From: Tetrahymena elliotti 4EA
Taxonomy: Eukaryota; Ciliophora; Oligohymenophorea; Hymenostomatida; Tetrahymenidae
DNA length: 64,000 nucleotides
Direction of reading: 5' to 3'
Assembly: GCA_000231825.2 (NCBI GenBank)
Contig: JH720307.1
Span: forward strand, 680,389 to 744,388
This document shows positions 15,151 to 27,785 of this stretch, one piece after another. A model generated the notes under the pieces. The model saw only the letters and a program-made list of their open reading frames with translations. It was not told where the DNA came from and did not search any database. The translations under genes and the position numbers were made by a program. The number at the start of each line of letters is the position of its first letter. The first letter of the stretch is position 1.

Positions 15151-15989
15151 ATGTATCTATTTAGTTCTAAAATCTTATAAATACCATTTAATTATATGTA
15201 ATCTTATTCTTTTATAGACACTAATTTGCTCTCTTTCAGAGCTTTAAATGGCTTTTTAGTTGTATTATTTTTATTTTTTTTAATTTTATTAAATTAATAA
15301 TAAAGTTTTCAGACAAAGATGAATTTAAATAATTATTTAGTTCTTTGATATTTAGATAATTAATGAAGCCTTCGAAGGTTAAATATAACTATTTAAATCA
15401 CTCTAAATTTTTTACTGAAATTCATAGATTTTCTTTAGCTACACAGAAGCAGAATGTTTATACAAATAAATTTGGTGATTAGCAAGCAAATAATAAATAG
15501 GAATTTGTATAAAAAAATTACTTTTTTAAGAGTGTTCTTTTATAATTTATTAATATAAGAAATCCTTTTATTTTTAGTAAGAAATCCTTTTGTAATAAAT
15601 TTTGCTATTTCTATCAATTGTTTAAGTAACTTAAAAGTGTTTCAAAAAAATATTTAATATTTAGAATTTTTGAAATTAAATCATCTAGTTTCTTTAATCT
15701 AAAAATGTATTTATTTTTAAAAGGGAAAATAATGTAAGTGGTAGTTTTAACAATAAATTAAAATATGCAAGAATATTTTATTAGTAATAGGCATACCATT
15801 CATGATAATTATCTAGTACTAACTAATATCAATGATTTATTTTTACTAGAAACATTAAAAGAAATATTTTTGAAATTTCTTAATTGGTAAATTAAAAAAG
15901 AAGGAGAAATAGTAAAATAAAGAATGATATATTTTACATCAAATAAATTTTACATCTCAAAATCTAAATTCTGTATTATCTTCATCTGA
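15151..15989 (+). CDS. Probable small spliced gene, hypothetical protein
   Basis: Exon 1 (15151-15261) encodes MYLFSSKILQIPF... and exon 2 starts at 15306 with FSDKDEFKQLFSSLIFRQ. They are joined by a 44-nt GTATTA...AAG intron, and the frame then stays open to TGA at 15987 (264 aa in all). The residue mix is protein-like as far as about 15500 (SKFFTEIHRFSLATQKQN, QQANNKQEF). Beyond that it becomes hydrophobic and A/T-driven, so the true 3' end may lie earlier, or another intron may begin near 15510. No family is recognised. It lies upstream of the MATE gene on the same strand, about 750 nt away. Confidence 0.4.
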
Positions 15990-16743
15990 ATTTTCCTTAA
16001 CTTAATAAAATTTTGAATTTTTAGGTGGGTACCTCACTTAACAAATGAATTAAAATTAATGTAATGCAATGTTAAGCTAGTGTAAACATTCTATTACATT
16101 TGATTAAATCTTTTGTAAAATTTATTGGATTCGAACATCTTAAGATTTATTAAATCTGGATTTTGGAATGTATTCATCAACAATAAATAATAGGTTCGAT
16201 AAAAAATAGATCTAAATGAACAATTTTAATTTAATAAATAATTTTAAACCTGTTAATTTGATATCGATTATCAATATGTTTTAACTTCAATAAAAAATAA
16301 GTAATATCTTTTCACCCAAAAATTAAAATAGAAGTCCAAAATATCTTAAAAACTATTGTAAGCTATAGAATTTTATTCTTCATAAATTAACTTAAGGTAG
16401 AAAATCTTTTTGATCTTTTTTTTGCTCTGAAAATCAAGAAAAGTATTTTTTAATAAATGTGTATAGAGTTTTATTATTTAATTAATGAGTAGTAGTAAAT
16501 AAATTGAATAAAAAAAAGTTTGTATTTTTGCAAAAAATTATTTACATATGAAATTTTTAAAGTGGTTTAGTATTTGGTTAGTTTATATTATGACTAATTG
16601 TATGTGTTAGGATTTATTATTATTATTTTGTTAAAACTTTATTAAAAAAATTTAAGAAAAGTAGAAAAAAATTCCTCTTAAAACAAAATTAACCATAAAT
16701 TAAAACAAATAGAACTAAATAATATCAATAGTAAATAGATTAT
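15990..16743. other. Intergenic DNA upstream of the MATE gene
   Basis: No coding segment or repeat stands out. A TTCGAA-containing sequence near 16130 resembles a reversed tRNA B box but has no matching A box. The last 60 nt before 16744 are A-rich, as is usual for Tetrahymena leaders. Confidence 0.5.
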
Positions 16744-18243
16744 ATGGGTGAAGATGGTAATTCTGGTACAGGCGATATAGAAGCTATGGAAGTTTATGAT
16801 CCTAAGGAAGTTCTCCTCACCAAGGATCTCTTTGAAATGCCTAGAGAAGAATAGAAATAAGCAATTTGGAGTGTTGCTAACTCCGCCATTTCAGTAGGCA
16901 TTGGAATTCTTTTGAGCATTCTCTTTTTATCAGTCAATTTGCACTTTGCTGGTCTCCTCGAAGATGAGAATATACTTGCAGGTATTGGTTTAGGAAATAT
17001 TATGATTAATTGCACAGGTTATTTCCTTTTGATTGGCTTAAACTAAGGTTTTGGCTCTCTTTCAGCTCGTGCTCACAGTTCAAAATCTTCAATTTTAATG
17101 AAAAACTATTTCACAAAAGGTGCATTCACTGTTTTGTGTGTTTGCATTTTCATGCTTGTTTTCATGATTAATGTTTATGACATCTTGATTGCTTTAGGCT
17201 AGAAAGAATAGGTTTCCTACTATGCTGCCTAATATAGTTTGGGTATCATGTTTGGTTTAGTTTGCTTATTTTTCTTTGATTTCCTCAGAAATTATTTCAA
17301 TTCAATGGGTATTTTCAATGAACCTATGTACATTCAATGTATTTCTATAGTAACATAATATATCTTTTGTTTATTCTTCAGTGATTACCTTTAGTATGGA
17401 TTTAGTGGTATAATTTTTGCAACCAACTTAAACTATCTTTTCTTACTTATAATGGCTATTTTTCTTGCTAAAAAGAAGAATCTTGATATAACGCCTGAAT
17501 TCAAATTGGATACTGTGAAAGTTAACTACAAGAAATATATTCACTTTTGTATGCCTATTGCACTTCCTATGGTTGTTGATATTTTCTGTTTTGAATTAAA
17601 CTCTCTTTTGATTGGTTCAATGAAAATTAGTGCTTAATTCAACGCTCACATCATTATGTGTAACTTAGCTTCTTTGTTCTACTCATTCCCTCTTGGTCTC
17701 TGTGGAGCTCTTTGTACACTTATTTCAGGTGCAGTTGGACAAAATGATCATGTTAAAGCCAAAAATTATTTCAAGATATCTTATATTGTTGGTATTGGTT
17801 TTGCTTGTGTAAGCACATTCTTATTTGTATTCTATAAAAGAGAATTAGGTTTGTTCTACACAAGTGATGAAGAAATTGTAGAATAATTTGTTGCAATTAT
17901 GACAATATTCTAGTTCTTTATAGGTTTAGATTATCTACAAGGTTCCCAATAAGGTATCCTTAAAGGTGTTGGCTTAGGAAAAGTTTGTCTTTTGCTTTTC
18001 GTCATCTGTTTTTATCTAATAGGTACCACATCAAGTTGTATTTTAGGTTTCTATTTTGACATGTAGTTGATAGGTTTTTGGATTGGATTCGTGTTGGCTA
18101 TTGTTACTGTATTTGCATCACAAACATATGCCATGTTAAAAATAAACTGGCCATAATAAATTTAAGAACAACATGATCACTTACTCCAAGACAAGAAAGA
18201 ACTTGATGAATTATAAGCAGAACTTATATAATCAGAGCATTGA
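16744..18243 (+). CDS. MATE-family multidrug/toxin efflux transporter
   Basis: A single uninterrupted frame of 499 residues. The protein has about twelve hydrophobic helices in two halves separated by a loop near the AKKKNLDITPEF segment. It has MATE-type signatures: LNQGFGSLSARAHS in the first half, and in the second SLFYSFPLGLCGALCTLISG, followed by VGQNDHVKAKNYF. Such proteins export organic cations or toxins in exchange for H+ or Na+ at the plasma membrane or an organelle membrane. The N terminus is a short acidic cytosolic tail, and the length is normal for eukaryotic MATEs. Lack of introns and a visibly higher GC content with C-ending codons set it apart from neighbours and may reflect high expression. 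A T/A-rich region follows the stop. Confidence 0.95.
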
Positions 18244-19088
18244 TTAATTACAATAAAAAATAATAATCATAGATAGGATATTCAAATAAAATTTATCCTA
18301 ATAATATTATTCAAAAATTATAAAATCAGCAAATTTATGTCATTAATAGACATAATTTGTAAGATAATTACAACCAAAACAAATTTCTTCTCTTATTACA
18401 TAAAGTATTATTTTAACAATAATTGATTATCAAGTTCTTCTTTTTAGGGTTTTTTTGTGTTGATAGAATTTAATTCACATAAAATTTTCAATAATTTATT
18501 TCAATCCTTTTTGTTAATATTTTTTTCAAATTACTTTTACTTTTTTTATTTTATTTAAAGTTTTTAAACATTTTTCTGGAAGAATGTTTAGTCAAAATAT
18601 TCCCTTTAATCAAATAGAAGTATTTATGTTGCTTGTTTCATCTCAGAATTTTGAGATAAAAATATTTTTTAATTCTATCTTTTTTTAAAAGCACTTTTAT
18701 CTCAAAAATTAACTATCAACTTTTACTTCTGATTCTTATTTTCTATCTAATTTGCTGATCGGTGGGTCAAATAATCCCATGATAAATCATATTTTAAATA
18801 TTTACTTTAAATTTTTCATTAAAATTTTGTTTTATATCCAAAAAATCTAATTGTTAAATGTAACTTTTAAATTTAAAGAAATTTGTTGAGTAAAGTTTTT
18901 TTTTCTCTAGAAATTACTTAAAAAAATGTAAAAATTTGAAATTAAAAACTATTGTAATGGAAAAATGATAAAAATTTGTAATCCTATATTGATTTAACCA
19001 CACAAATTTTAATAGAGATAGAGCATGATTTAAATTTAATTATGAATAAAAAAAAGATTTAGCTTTTAACTCATTTGAAAACCTAAAA
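18244..19088. other. Intergenic DNA downstream of the MATE gene
   Basis: Mainly T- and A-rich runs. No coding stretch, repeat array or RNA gene was identified. It may contain an upstream exon or the leader of the small gene that starts at 19089. Confidence 0.5.
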
Positions 19089-19455
19089 ATGTTCAAGGAA
19101 ATTAGGAAATTAGATGCTAATTCATTTAGAAGCTTTAAAGCTAGTGATAATTTTGTTATATTTTAATAAGATTTGTTAAAATACCAACTAAGTATTTAAC
19201 TCAATAATAATAAGAAATAGAAAATTACTTAAAAAATACATTATAGATTATGACATTCTCAAACAACTTTCAGATAAAGAAAAGTGTTTTTATGTTAAAT
19301 TTTTGAAGTAGTCTAAAAGAGTAAATTAAGATTTGAAAATATACACTATTAGAGTTATTGAATCAGAGTTATCTATATAGCCCATTTTCAACTTCTTAAG
19401 CGATTGTTATTCGCTTAATTCCTTATTATCAAATATACTTGATATTTCTGAATGA
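19089..19455 (+). CDS. Small two-exon hypothetical protein, 103 aa
   Basis: Two overlapping frames each look coding for only part of their length and are cleanly joined by a 55-nt GTATTT...TATAG intron (19192-19246). Exon 1 encodes MFKEIRKLDANSFRSFKASD and onward; exon 2 encodes NYDILKQLSDKEKCFYVKFL and ends in DISE before TGA. The frame upstream of the chosen ATG still reads well (AFNSFENLK), so the gene may begin earlier through another exon. The product is mostly charged and helical with no membrane segment. It is too short for the family to be recognised. The intron matches the local size class, which is the main support. Confidence 0.5.
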
Positions 19456-20214
19456 AATATATTGTCTTCTAATTTTTGCTTTTTTTATTTTTTATTAGAA
19501 CTTATTTTTTTTTATATAAATATTAATTTTCTTCACATTTTAATATTTTTTATAAAAGAAACTTTTATTTTTTATTTTTATTTCATGTTCAATTAGAAGC
19601 CTATTATTTATATTATAGGTGTGCATTGCACAAGGAAATAAACCTCATATAAATTATTAGCTAGTAGCGGTTATTTTTTTTATCATTTAAGATATGAAAA
19701 ATATCTTTTGTGGATTAAATTTAGCTGATCAATAATCGAAAAATTTTAATTGACATTCTAATTAATCATTATTGATAAATTTAAATTTGGATTGCAGTTG
19801 TTTACCTATTTTTTATCAAAATATTTGAGATTTACTCAGCTTATTTTCAATTTTTAGTATCAAAAAATTTATGTTGTGATGTTAGATTTTTCAACACTTA
19901 TGATGAATGAACATTATATTATTTATTTTATGAGAAAAATTTTTAAATAGATAATCAAGTATATAATTTTTATTAACAATTATAATATTAAGAAGAAGAA
20001 AGTAAAGAATATAAAAAAGACAAATAGAGTCAATTTTGAAGTGTAAAATTTATTTTATTGTTTTTGTATTTGTGTTTATTTGTTTATTTGCTTTTGATGA
20101 ATAGCAAAACAGAATTGATTTAATGTTTGATCCTTTATATAGTTTTTTATTTGAAAATTATTTTAATTTGCTAAGTTATAAATTAAGTAATGTTTATTTC
20201 AATAGCTAAATTGC
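19456..20214. other. Intergenic DNA between convergent genes
   Basis: Rich in T and A tracts. A short near-palindrome, GTGCATTGCAC, lies at about 19621-19631, but nothing around it suggests a gene. No other structure was noticed. Confidence 0.5.
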
Positions 20215-22055
20215 TCAGTCAATATCATCAATATTATAATCAGTTTGCTTATATAAGTTTTATTCTGGGTTGGTATGGTTTCCATTTTAATTACTTTCGT
20301 TTGTTTAATTATTTTGCTAGATTTAGTTTATTTGGTCTTGCTACTCTTTTCTAAAAGGACTATTCCCTAAATCATTCCCATTTTATTAATTGAATATTAA
20401 GTTTTGTTATTACATCATAATATTACTGTTTGCAAATAATCCTCCTCTTGTTTAGAATTACTAAAATGGTTATTATCCCAATATGTTATTGTTATTAGTA
20501 TTTGTGTTAGTGTTGCTTTGTGGCTTTAATTAATCCATAACCATCTGCTTTACTTCTGTTATTGTTAATTTTTAACCTCTTTTTCTATTTAATAGCTACT
20601 ACAATTAAAGGACTAATTGGAATTGTTAAGCAACATTTATATTTTAAGTAAAGTACTCAAGCAAACCATTCATTTAAGATTCATTCATTATATCATTGTC
20701 TTGACTATCTTAAGATTTTTATTGCTGGATTCCTGGATAACTTCCATTACTTTCTTCATCCATCCTATTTAAATTTGTATCAGAATGAATCTTATCAGAG
20801 AAACCAGTTATTTACTTTTCTTCTTCATCTATTTTTTCACTTTTCATTGAGAATGTTGAAGTAGGAGATGAAGGGTGATGTGATTATTTTGAATTTTAGT
20901 CATAAAGCTAATTCAACTATAAATTTTATTAATGCAAAAGGTATTGATTGTTTGAAAAATCGGAATAGACTTGTTTTAAACTTTCAACAGAGAAAAACTA
21001 AAACAGTTCTTCCCAACTTATTCTGTCTTCTTCTTTTAATTAAAGCATTCTTCTTATAACTTATTTTGTCTGCTAATGAACTTTAGGAATCTCTGGGAAT
21101 TGCAATGGTTTCTTCAAAATGTTATCTAATAGATCACAATAACTTTTACCTTCCCATGCTCTTTTTCTGTAAATTAACTCATAAAATATCATACTTTTTT
21201 ATAAAAATAGTTATATTAATTAAAAAATATTTTAATTTTTGGTAGAAATGAATTACCCTAAAGACCAAATATCCGTTTTGGAGGAGTAGTTTTGCTTTTA
21301 TAAAATTTATGGAGACATGTAAAGTGGTGTTCCTACAAAAGATGTGATGATTGGTTCTTCCATACCTGCTTCAACGACTTTAGAAAAGCCAAAATCAGCA
21401 ATTTTTACTGTTTTATCATGCAGAAGGATATTTTCTGGTTTTAAATCTCTATGAACAATATTATTTTAGTTTAAGCATTTGAATCCCTCTACGATCTAAA
21501 ACATGATATTGATGCATTTTTCTTCAGATAGATTTTTCTGCTTAATATACTTATCTAAATTTCCTTAATTGCAATATTCAACTACCATGTACAAATTGTT
21601 ATCTGTTCTTAATTACAATAAAAAATAAATTAGTCATTTTGTTATCCTTTTTGGAACTTTTATCTGAAATTTCACTTTTATTTTGCATTTTTTTTTGAGA
21701 AACCTTCTTATTGATTATCCCATCAAATAGTTAAATGCATTTTGAAAAAATAAAAAATCTAAAATAATATTTTTGAAAATAAAGGAGATTTATTTTACTT
21801 TATAACATCATATAACTAAACGGTATTTCTGTGATGAAGCATTTGCATATTTTTAATTTCATTCTTTAAAGAAGGAATTATCTTTTCTGGTTTAAACTTA
21901 AATTCTTTCAGAGGAACCATCTTAATTGCAACAATACTTTTGTTTTTGGTGTTTTCTCCGAGAAAAACATATCCAAAAGTTCCTTTTCCTAGGATTTTAT
22001 CCTTATATATTTTATATTGTTGCACCATCTTAATATTTCTTTCACTGTTATTCAT
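20215..22055 (-). CDS. ULK/Atg1-like serine/threonine protein kinase
   Basis: Three exons (introns 21608-21798 and 21194-21256) give 528 residues. The kinase domain fills about residues 12-265. Visible motifs are the glycine loop GKGTFG (23-28), VAIK lysine 45, HRDLKPEN (138-145), DFG (157-159), the activation-segment end [11 protein letters not shown] and then TDIWSLG. The KIADFGFSK stretch and the general spacing resemble the ULK/Atg1 group, which is expanded in ciliates. The usual APE is SPQ here, though all catalytic residues are present, so it should be active. The C-terminal half is N/Q/S-rich and low-complexity, with no recognised domain. It is probably cytosolic. Membership of the wider ULK-like group is likely; a role in autophagy is only a possibility. 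Confidence 0.93.
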
Positions 22056-23500
22056 TTGCTCCTACCCTTCTTTTTATTATTTCATAAATTGCTTTGATGT
22101 TTTACTGATTTGTTCAAAATTTTTATAATAAATATTACTTTTAGTAAAATAAAAATTTTGTATGTTTTGATAATATTTATTAATAGGGATGATCTAAATT
22201 GAAAATTTTAAGATAAATTTCCTAATAAGTGAAATAGAAAAAATAAATAGAAATACATTAAATTTACAAAAACAAGTACTTATCTTCTTGTAAACTCTTT
22301 TGATTTAATAAATAAAGTTTAAAACAATCCTGGCCATAATTAAATTTTATTAAAATCAAAATTCTTAATTTAACTATGACATGAATTTTCACAATATTTT
22401 ATTTTTTGATAAAGCTTGAATACAAAGCAAACATTTTTAATCAGTAATAGAGATCCCTTAGGAATTTTCTTTGCTTTAAAAAAATAATATCATAATTTTG
22501 ATTTATAACTATTTTATTGATGCCAAAATTTTAGAATTTTAGCATAAAATTTGCAGGACTTGAGCTAAATAATATTAAATTAAAATTTATTTGATTTTTG
22601 TTTATTTGTTATTTTTTGACAGAATTTAATTTTAGATCTATTTTAATAGTTTTCTTAGTATGCAAAATTTATACAAAAAAAAGAAAAATAAATAAACTTT
22701 TGTTGATTTCTAAAAAGGAATACTAAAATTTTTTTAAATCTTAAATAATTTATTTATTAGAAATTTATTTGTTATTTTCAAATTTTTAAACATTTCAAAA
22801 ATTTTTATTTTATTTTAAAAAACAAGCTTGCTTAATAATTTCTAAACAAAAGTTTTACATTTTTTTTGGATTATAAAAGTAAAATATTTTTTGGAATGTA
22901 AAAATTTTATTTGATAAATAATAAAAATGTTAAAAAATAATAATAAATCTCAAACAATAAAAAAGAAGAATTTTTATAAAATTTAGTTTTTCATAAAAAT
23001 AAGAGGTTTGATATCTTAACTAATTTTGAGATAAATTTCTTTCAGCTAAATATTCAGAGATGATGAAAGATTTTTTATTATTAAATTATAAAAATTATTT
23101 AGTAATAGAGTAAATAGATAGAATAATATAATAATAATTTTTTTTTTTGAGATGTTGAATAAAAATTTGAAAGATTAAAAATAAAATAAAATGAAGAGCA
23201 AGATTATGATTAAAATATAATATGAAAAATATATATTAAATTTACAAAACGATTATAATAATAATTATTATTTAATTAATATTTTTTTAATATATGTTTA
23301 TATAATAAAAGTATTTAATTATTTATATCTTGGTAGATATTCTGATTCATACTGTTTAAACTTAATTTCTAAGCACAAACAGCTTTTTTGAGTGTTAAAA
23401 AAAAATAATTTTATTTGATATACAGACTCTTTAGAAAGAGAGAAAAATATAAATTTATTTGTTTAATTAATTACTTGCTTGATTGTTTTAAAAAGTGTTA
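22056..23500. other. AT-rich intergenic DNA
   Basis: Almost entirely A/T tracts, including long poly-T and poly-A runs near 22860 and 23140. No protein-like segment was found in either direction. It must contain the kinase promoter (right of 22055) and the 3' flank of the N-rich gene ending at 23501. Confidence 0.6.
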
Positions 23501-26500
23501 TCAATATTAAGTATTCAAGTTGCGACGAGGGGATAGTTTATTAAAAATATCCCTAGATTGGGAATCAACTAAATTTGGATTTACTTAAGAAGTGGGGTAT
23601 CTTTTTGATGATACTGTTCCAGGAGCATTTCCAGCTAATTGGGTTAAAGCAGAATTTGAAGTTAAAGTAGAATTTCCATTTAAACTACTGCTCATTGCCT
23701 ATTAATTGAGGGTGTTTAAATTTTATTACTACATGCTAGTTGTACCCATTCCGGCAGATTACAAAGCATTATAGCTATTTGAATTCAAAAAATTTTATAG
23801 ACTGGAACTGTTTGAATTATTGACCCCACTACCACTCTTTCCTAAGCCATTTAAAAAATTGTTATTATTATTGTTATTTGTGTTGTTGAGGAGCAAGGGA
23901 TTGGGATTTACTCCAAAGTTTGAACTAGGAGACATAGCAGTTAAATTATTAGTATTTAGTTTAGAATTAGAATTTATATTGAAGGCTGTTTATCCAGTAA
24001 ATAATTAAGGATTACTGTTAATGTAATTATTAAATCCAGTACTAGGGGAGGTGAAATTATTGATGGTATTATTTGGTAATTAAATATTTCCATTTTATAC
24101 AGATGCAGAAGTAGTTCCTATTGCAGTAGTTGCACTAATATTATTCAAATTATTGAGGTTGCTCATATTATTGGTAGTATTTGTAGATAACGAATTAATT
24201 GTTGTTGTCGATGAAGAGTTTTATTATTAATTCTAGAAATTTTATCCTATCATTATATTATTTAGGGCATTTGTAAATCCGTTTGGAGGAATAGCACCAT
24301 TAGGATTTTACATGCAATTATTACTAAGAGGATAAAGTACAGATTTATATTTTAATGGAGATTTAGGCTGAATATTCTCTTTACTTTAAATACCTGTCTA
24401 AGTATTAGTGATAGAAAATCTAGCAAGGGAATTTAGTTGCTCAGAGTTAATGTTAAGAGTGAAAATTAAATCTTTGACTTTGGCATATAATAAATTCTTG
24501 TTCCATTCATCCTACTTTAGATTTAAAAAATGGTAAGATTAATTTAAAAAAAGAACTTAAATGAAATATTACAGAAAGAGAGTTAGATTATTGGTGTTGT
24601 CTAGAATTAACAGTTGACTTCTAAAAGTTCAAATTATTTAAGTTATATTTAGGGCTGATATTTTCATAGTGGCTAAATTTATTACCCAATTTAGAGAAAG
24701 GTGCATTTTATTTAGGCTCAATAGAAGGTGCTTACTGCTGTTATTGCTACTGCTATTATTGTTATGTAGACTACTATCCTTGGTTTCCAGTAGGTTATTA
24801 GTTATTTAATTAGTTTAGATTATTCATGAAGTTATGCATTCTGGGACTTGAGGCTGAAGGGTTGTTTAAATTACTTGTCGAACCAGTGGTATTTAAGTTA
24901 GATATATGATTTGTTTTGATGCTATGAGATTTTCTTCCTTGATCTTCTACGCTTGAATTATGTTAGTGACTGTTAAGATTATTTGTATTTGTAGATGAAT
25001 ATAAATTGTTTGGTTATTATTGTTGTTAGAGCTAATTTAAATGTAAACCTAGTTTACTACTGCGATGTCCCATAGAGTATTCTTTATTTAAATTAGTATT
25101 GCTATTACTTTGAAGAAGATTTTATTGACTTGTTTACTATTTGGATGATGAAGGAGAAAGTTGTAATTAAGCTAAATTAGCAGAATTATTATTATTTTAT
25201 TGAATCTATTAAGTAGGAGAATTTAGAATTTATTATTATTGCTGTTGCTGTTATTGTTGTTGATACTATTCTTTTTCTCTTGTAATCTACTTTATAAGAT
25301 AAGGGAAGTTAACTTCTTCGTTAAGCTTTAATTCGTTTTTCTTAAAATTAATCTTTAGAGAAGCATATAATTCTGTTTCAGTTGACTTCATAGTCATTAA
25401 ATAGTAAATTGGGAATTTATTCTCAGCTTAAGTTACTGTTACGATGTTAATTTTGTTATTGGCAGTAACCTCACTAATTTGCATTTTTTTACTTTTGAAG
25501 AGTGTTTACTCTAATTTATTGTCTCTTAAATTAAATAACTCAATTGGTCTTTAGAGGGAAAGTGATAAAAGGAATAACCATTCTGGTTTTACTTCCTTCC
25601 AACTTGGTTGTCTAAGCTTCTAGGCAAGTTTAGCTCTTCTTTCTTTTTCTGATAGGCCTGCAGATTTATTATCTTACATCTAAGATAATTAACCACTGGT
25701 AGATGAAAGAGAGTTTTGCTATTATTGCTACATTTATGACATGAGAATAGAAGCTATAGCATCATAATCGCATTCTTCAACAAATTCAGCAGCTATTTCT
25801 TTAATTAAAATTACTAAACTGTCTAAGTAAAGAGGGTCATGTTAAACTTGGTACAAGAAAGCTTTAATTAATTTAGAAGTATTTTATCCATGAAGGAGAT
25901 ATAATTAGATCAGTAAACCAGTGTTTTTTGTAAAGGATGCAATTAGTTGATCTGAAGTAAAAATGTAATTGGAGTTTACTTGAATTTTTAGCTTTTTATT
26001 GTAAACTTTTAAAAAAATATCAATTAATTAAAACTTGCTAGCTTAGCAAGTAGAATTTGGTTAGGATTCAGGATGAGGTAATTCACTAATTAAATTAACA
26101 AAAAAGGCAATTGAAGCTAATTTTAGTAAACTATTAGAGTTGTTTTAAAGCTCTAAAACAGAGGTTTATGTGAATTAAGTATTCTTTCCTAGTGATTAAA
26201 TTCTAGTGTGCTCTTTAAGGAATTCACTAAATGATTTGATTGAATAAAGATTATCATCTTTCACAAATGTTGATGTTTCGTTTGGTAATCCATGGAAATT
26301 GTTGATGTTAAATTGGTTAGTGTGATTATTGCTAGTTCCATTATGGTTATTGTGGTGATTTCCACTCCCTTATTATTAGGCTTGTTAATTATTTTATTGG
26401 TTTTTGTTGCCCTTTTAAGAAGACATTTTCTCAGGAGATTATTATGATTATTGAGAATTGAAGTGATTATTTTCACTACTTTGACTTGTATTATTATAAA

Positions 26501-27785
26501 TACTGTGTCCATTTCCATTAGCTTTAAAAGAGTTAGTGAATTTAGAAGGGTTCATAGGACTACTCTTCTCCATATTTCCATTATTATTATAGTGACTGTA
26601 GTTTTCTTTACTGCTGTGCATATTAGCCATAGCTGCTACATTTCCACTACTTGTAAAATTACTAACTTAGGAAGAACTATTATTCTACTAATTTACAGTT
26701 GCTTTTGAATTTGACTATTAATTTTAATAAATATTGGCTGTGTTATTGTTGTTATTATTATTTTATTAAGAAGTAGCTTAATTGAAGCTAGAGCGATAAT
26801 TATTTCTTGAAGAATTAGGATTATTGTTTCCAGTTGTATTGCTGTTGTACATATTAGTTGAAGAAACCCCATTAAAATTGTTATTATTATTTGGAGCTTG
26901 CTAGCTACCTTGACTAAACTAATCTCTAGTGGAAGAACGAGGCTATTCTCCCTTTTTTTAATTCTAAATAGTATTAGATTGAAAATTTCCTGCAGCTGTT
27001 TTAAACATATTCATACTGCTTCCTGCAAAGAGTTCATTGTTAAAAGAGCTGTAATTGCTATGCTAATTTGATCCATTAGAGTTATTAGTTGTTGAATTAA
27101 AGTAATTATTATTAGCAGGATTTTAAGATTGACTATGGGGATACTATTGATTAGACTAGTTAGAATGACTGCCTTGGTTCTAATTATTCCCATTCTAAAC
27201 ACTATTTGATCCAGAGTTGTTGCTCTAGTATGAAGACTAGGTATTCTTTATAAAATTGTTAGTCCTACCTTAAGAGTGTGATTAAGCTGAGATGTTTTAA
27301 ACTTACTATCCAGCAGGATTGTTGCTATTTATTTGGTTACTTAAGTTCTAACTTGAGTTGAAATATGAACAGTTTTGCTAATTTTCTTTATGGTTATTGC
27401 CATTTGTTGCTTAATTATTCTACTATCTTTGAGAATGATACAGTTTAGTACTATTTTTGGGTATATTTTCATTGCTGCTATTTTGGTAAGATTATTTAGA
27501 TGAAGATTAACTCTCGTTTTCTTCATCTTTTTACTAGTCTTGTGAGTTCATTTGCCTATTCTTTTGAGGTGAAGACTAGTCTGTTTCTTACATTTTCGAT
27601 ATAAATGTAAATACTTAATGATAGTCTATAGGACGATTCGAGATTAAATCCTTGAAATTGGTCCATTGCTACATGGACTTCTCATAATTTTGAAAACCTG
27701 GTTAACAAATTTACATAAAGCCATCAAGCAAATCAAAGAGCATGTTTTCGCTCCCTAAACTATTATTACTAATACTTTTGCTCAT
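23501..27785 (-). CDS. Very large asparagine/glutamine-rich protein, 1,408 aa
   Basis: Two exons with a 58-nt intron (24515-24572) give 1,408 residues. The first ~450 and last ~600 residues are N/S/Q-rich and low-complexity, prion-like in composition, with poly-Q near 25210-25270. Between them, at about 24900-26280, is a normal-complexity, mostly helical block. It contains SIKSFSEFLKEHTRIQSLGK, LVILIKEIAAEFVEECDY, RRAKLAQKLRQPSWKEVKPE and SLSLQRPIELFNLRDNKLEQ. I do not recognise that block; it is where a homology search should be aimed. There are no signal peptide or membrane segments. An open stretch immediately upstream (27850-28036) may be 5' leader or a missed exon. A scaffold in an RNA or transcription complex is a guess from composition alone. 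Confidence 0.85.

Noticed and set aside
16125..16150. TTCGAA motif resembling a reversed tRNA B box
   Set aside because: No A box at the expected distance and no cloverleaf can be drawn around it.
26261..27526. Many short ORFs in 26260-27530 on both strands
   Set aside because: They are shadows of the asparagine/glutamine-rich coding region, where repetitive codons give open frames in all phases.
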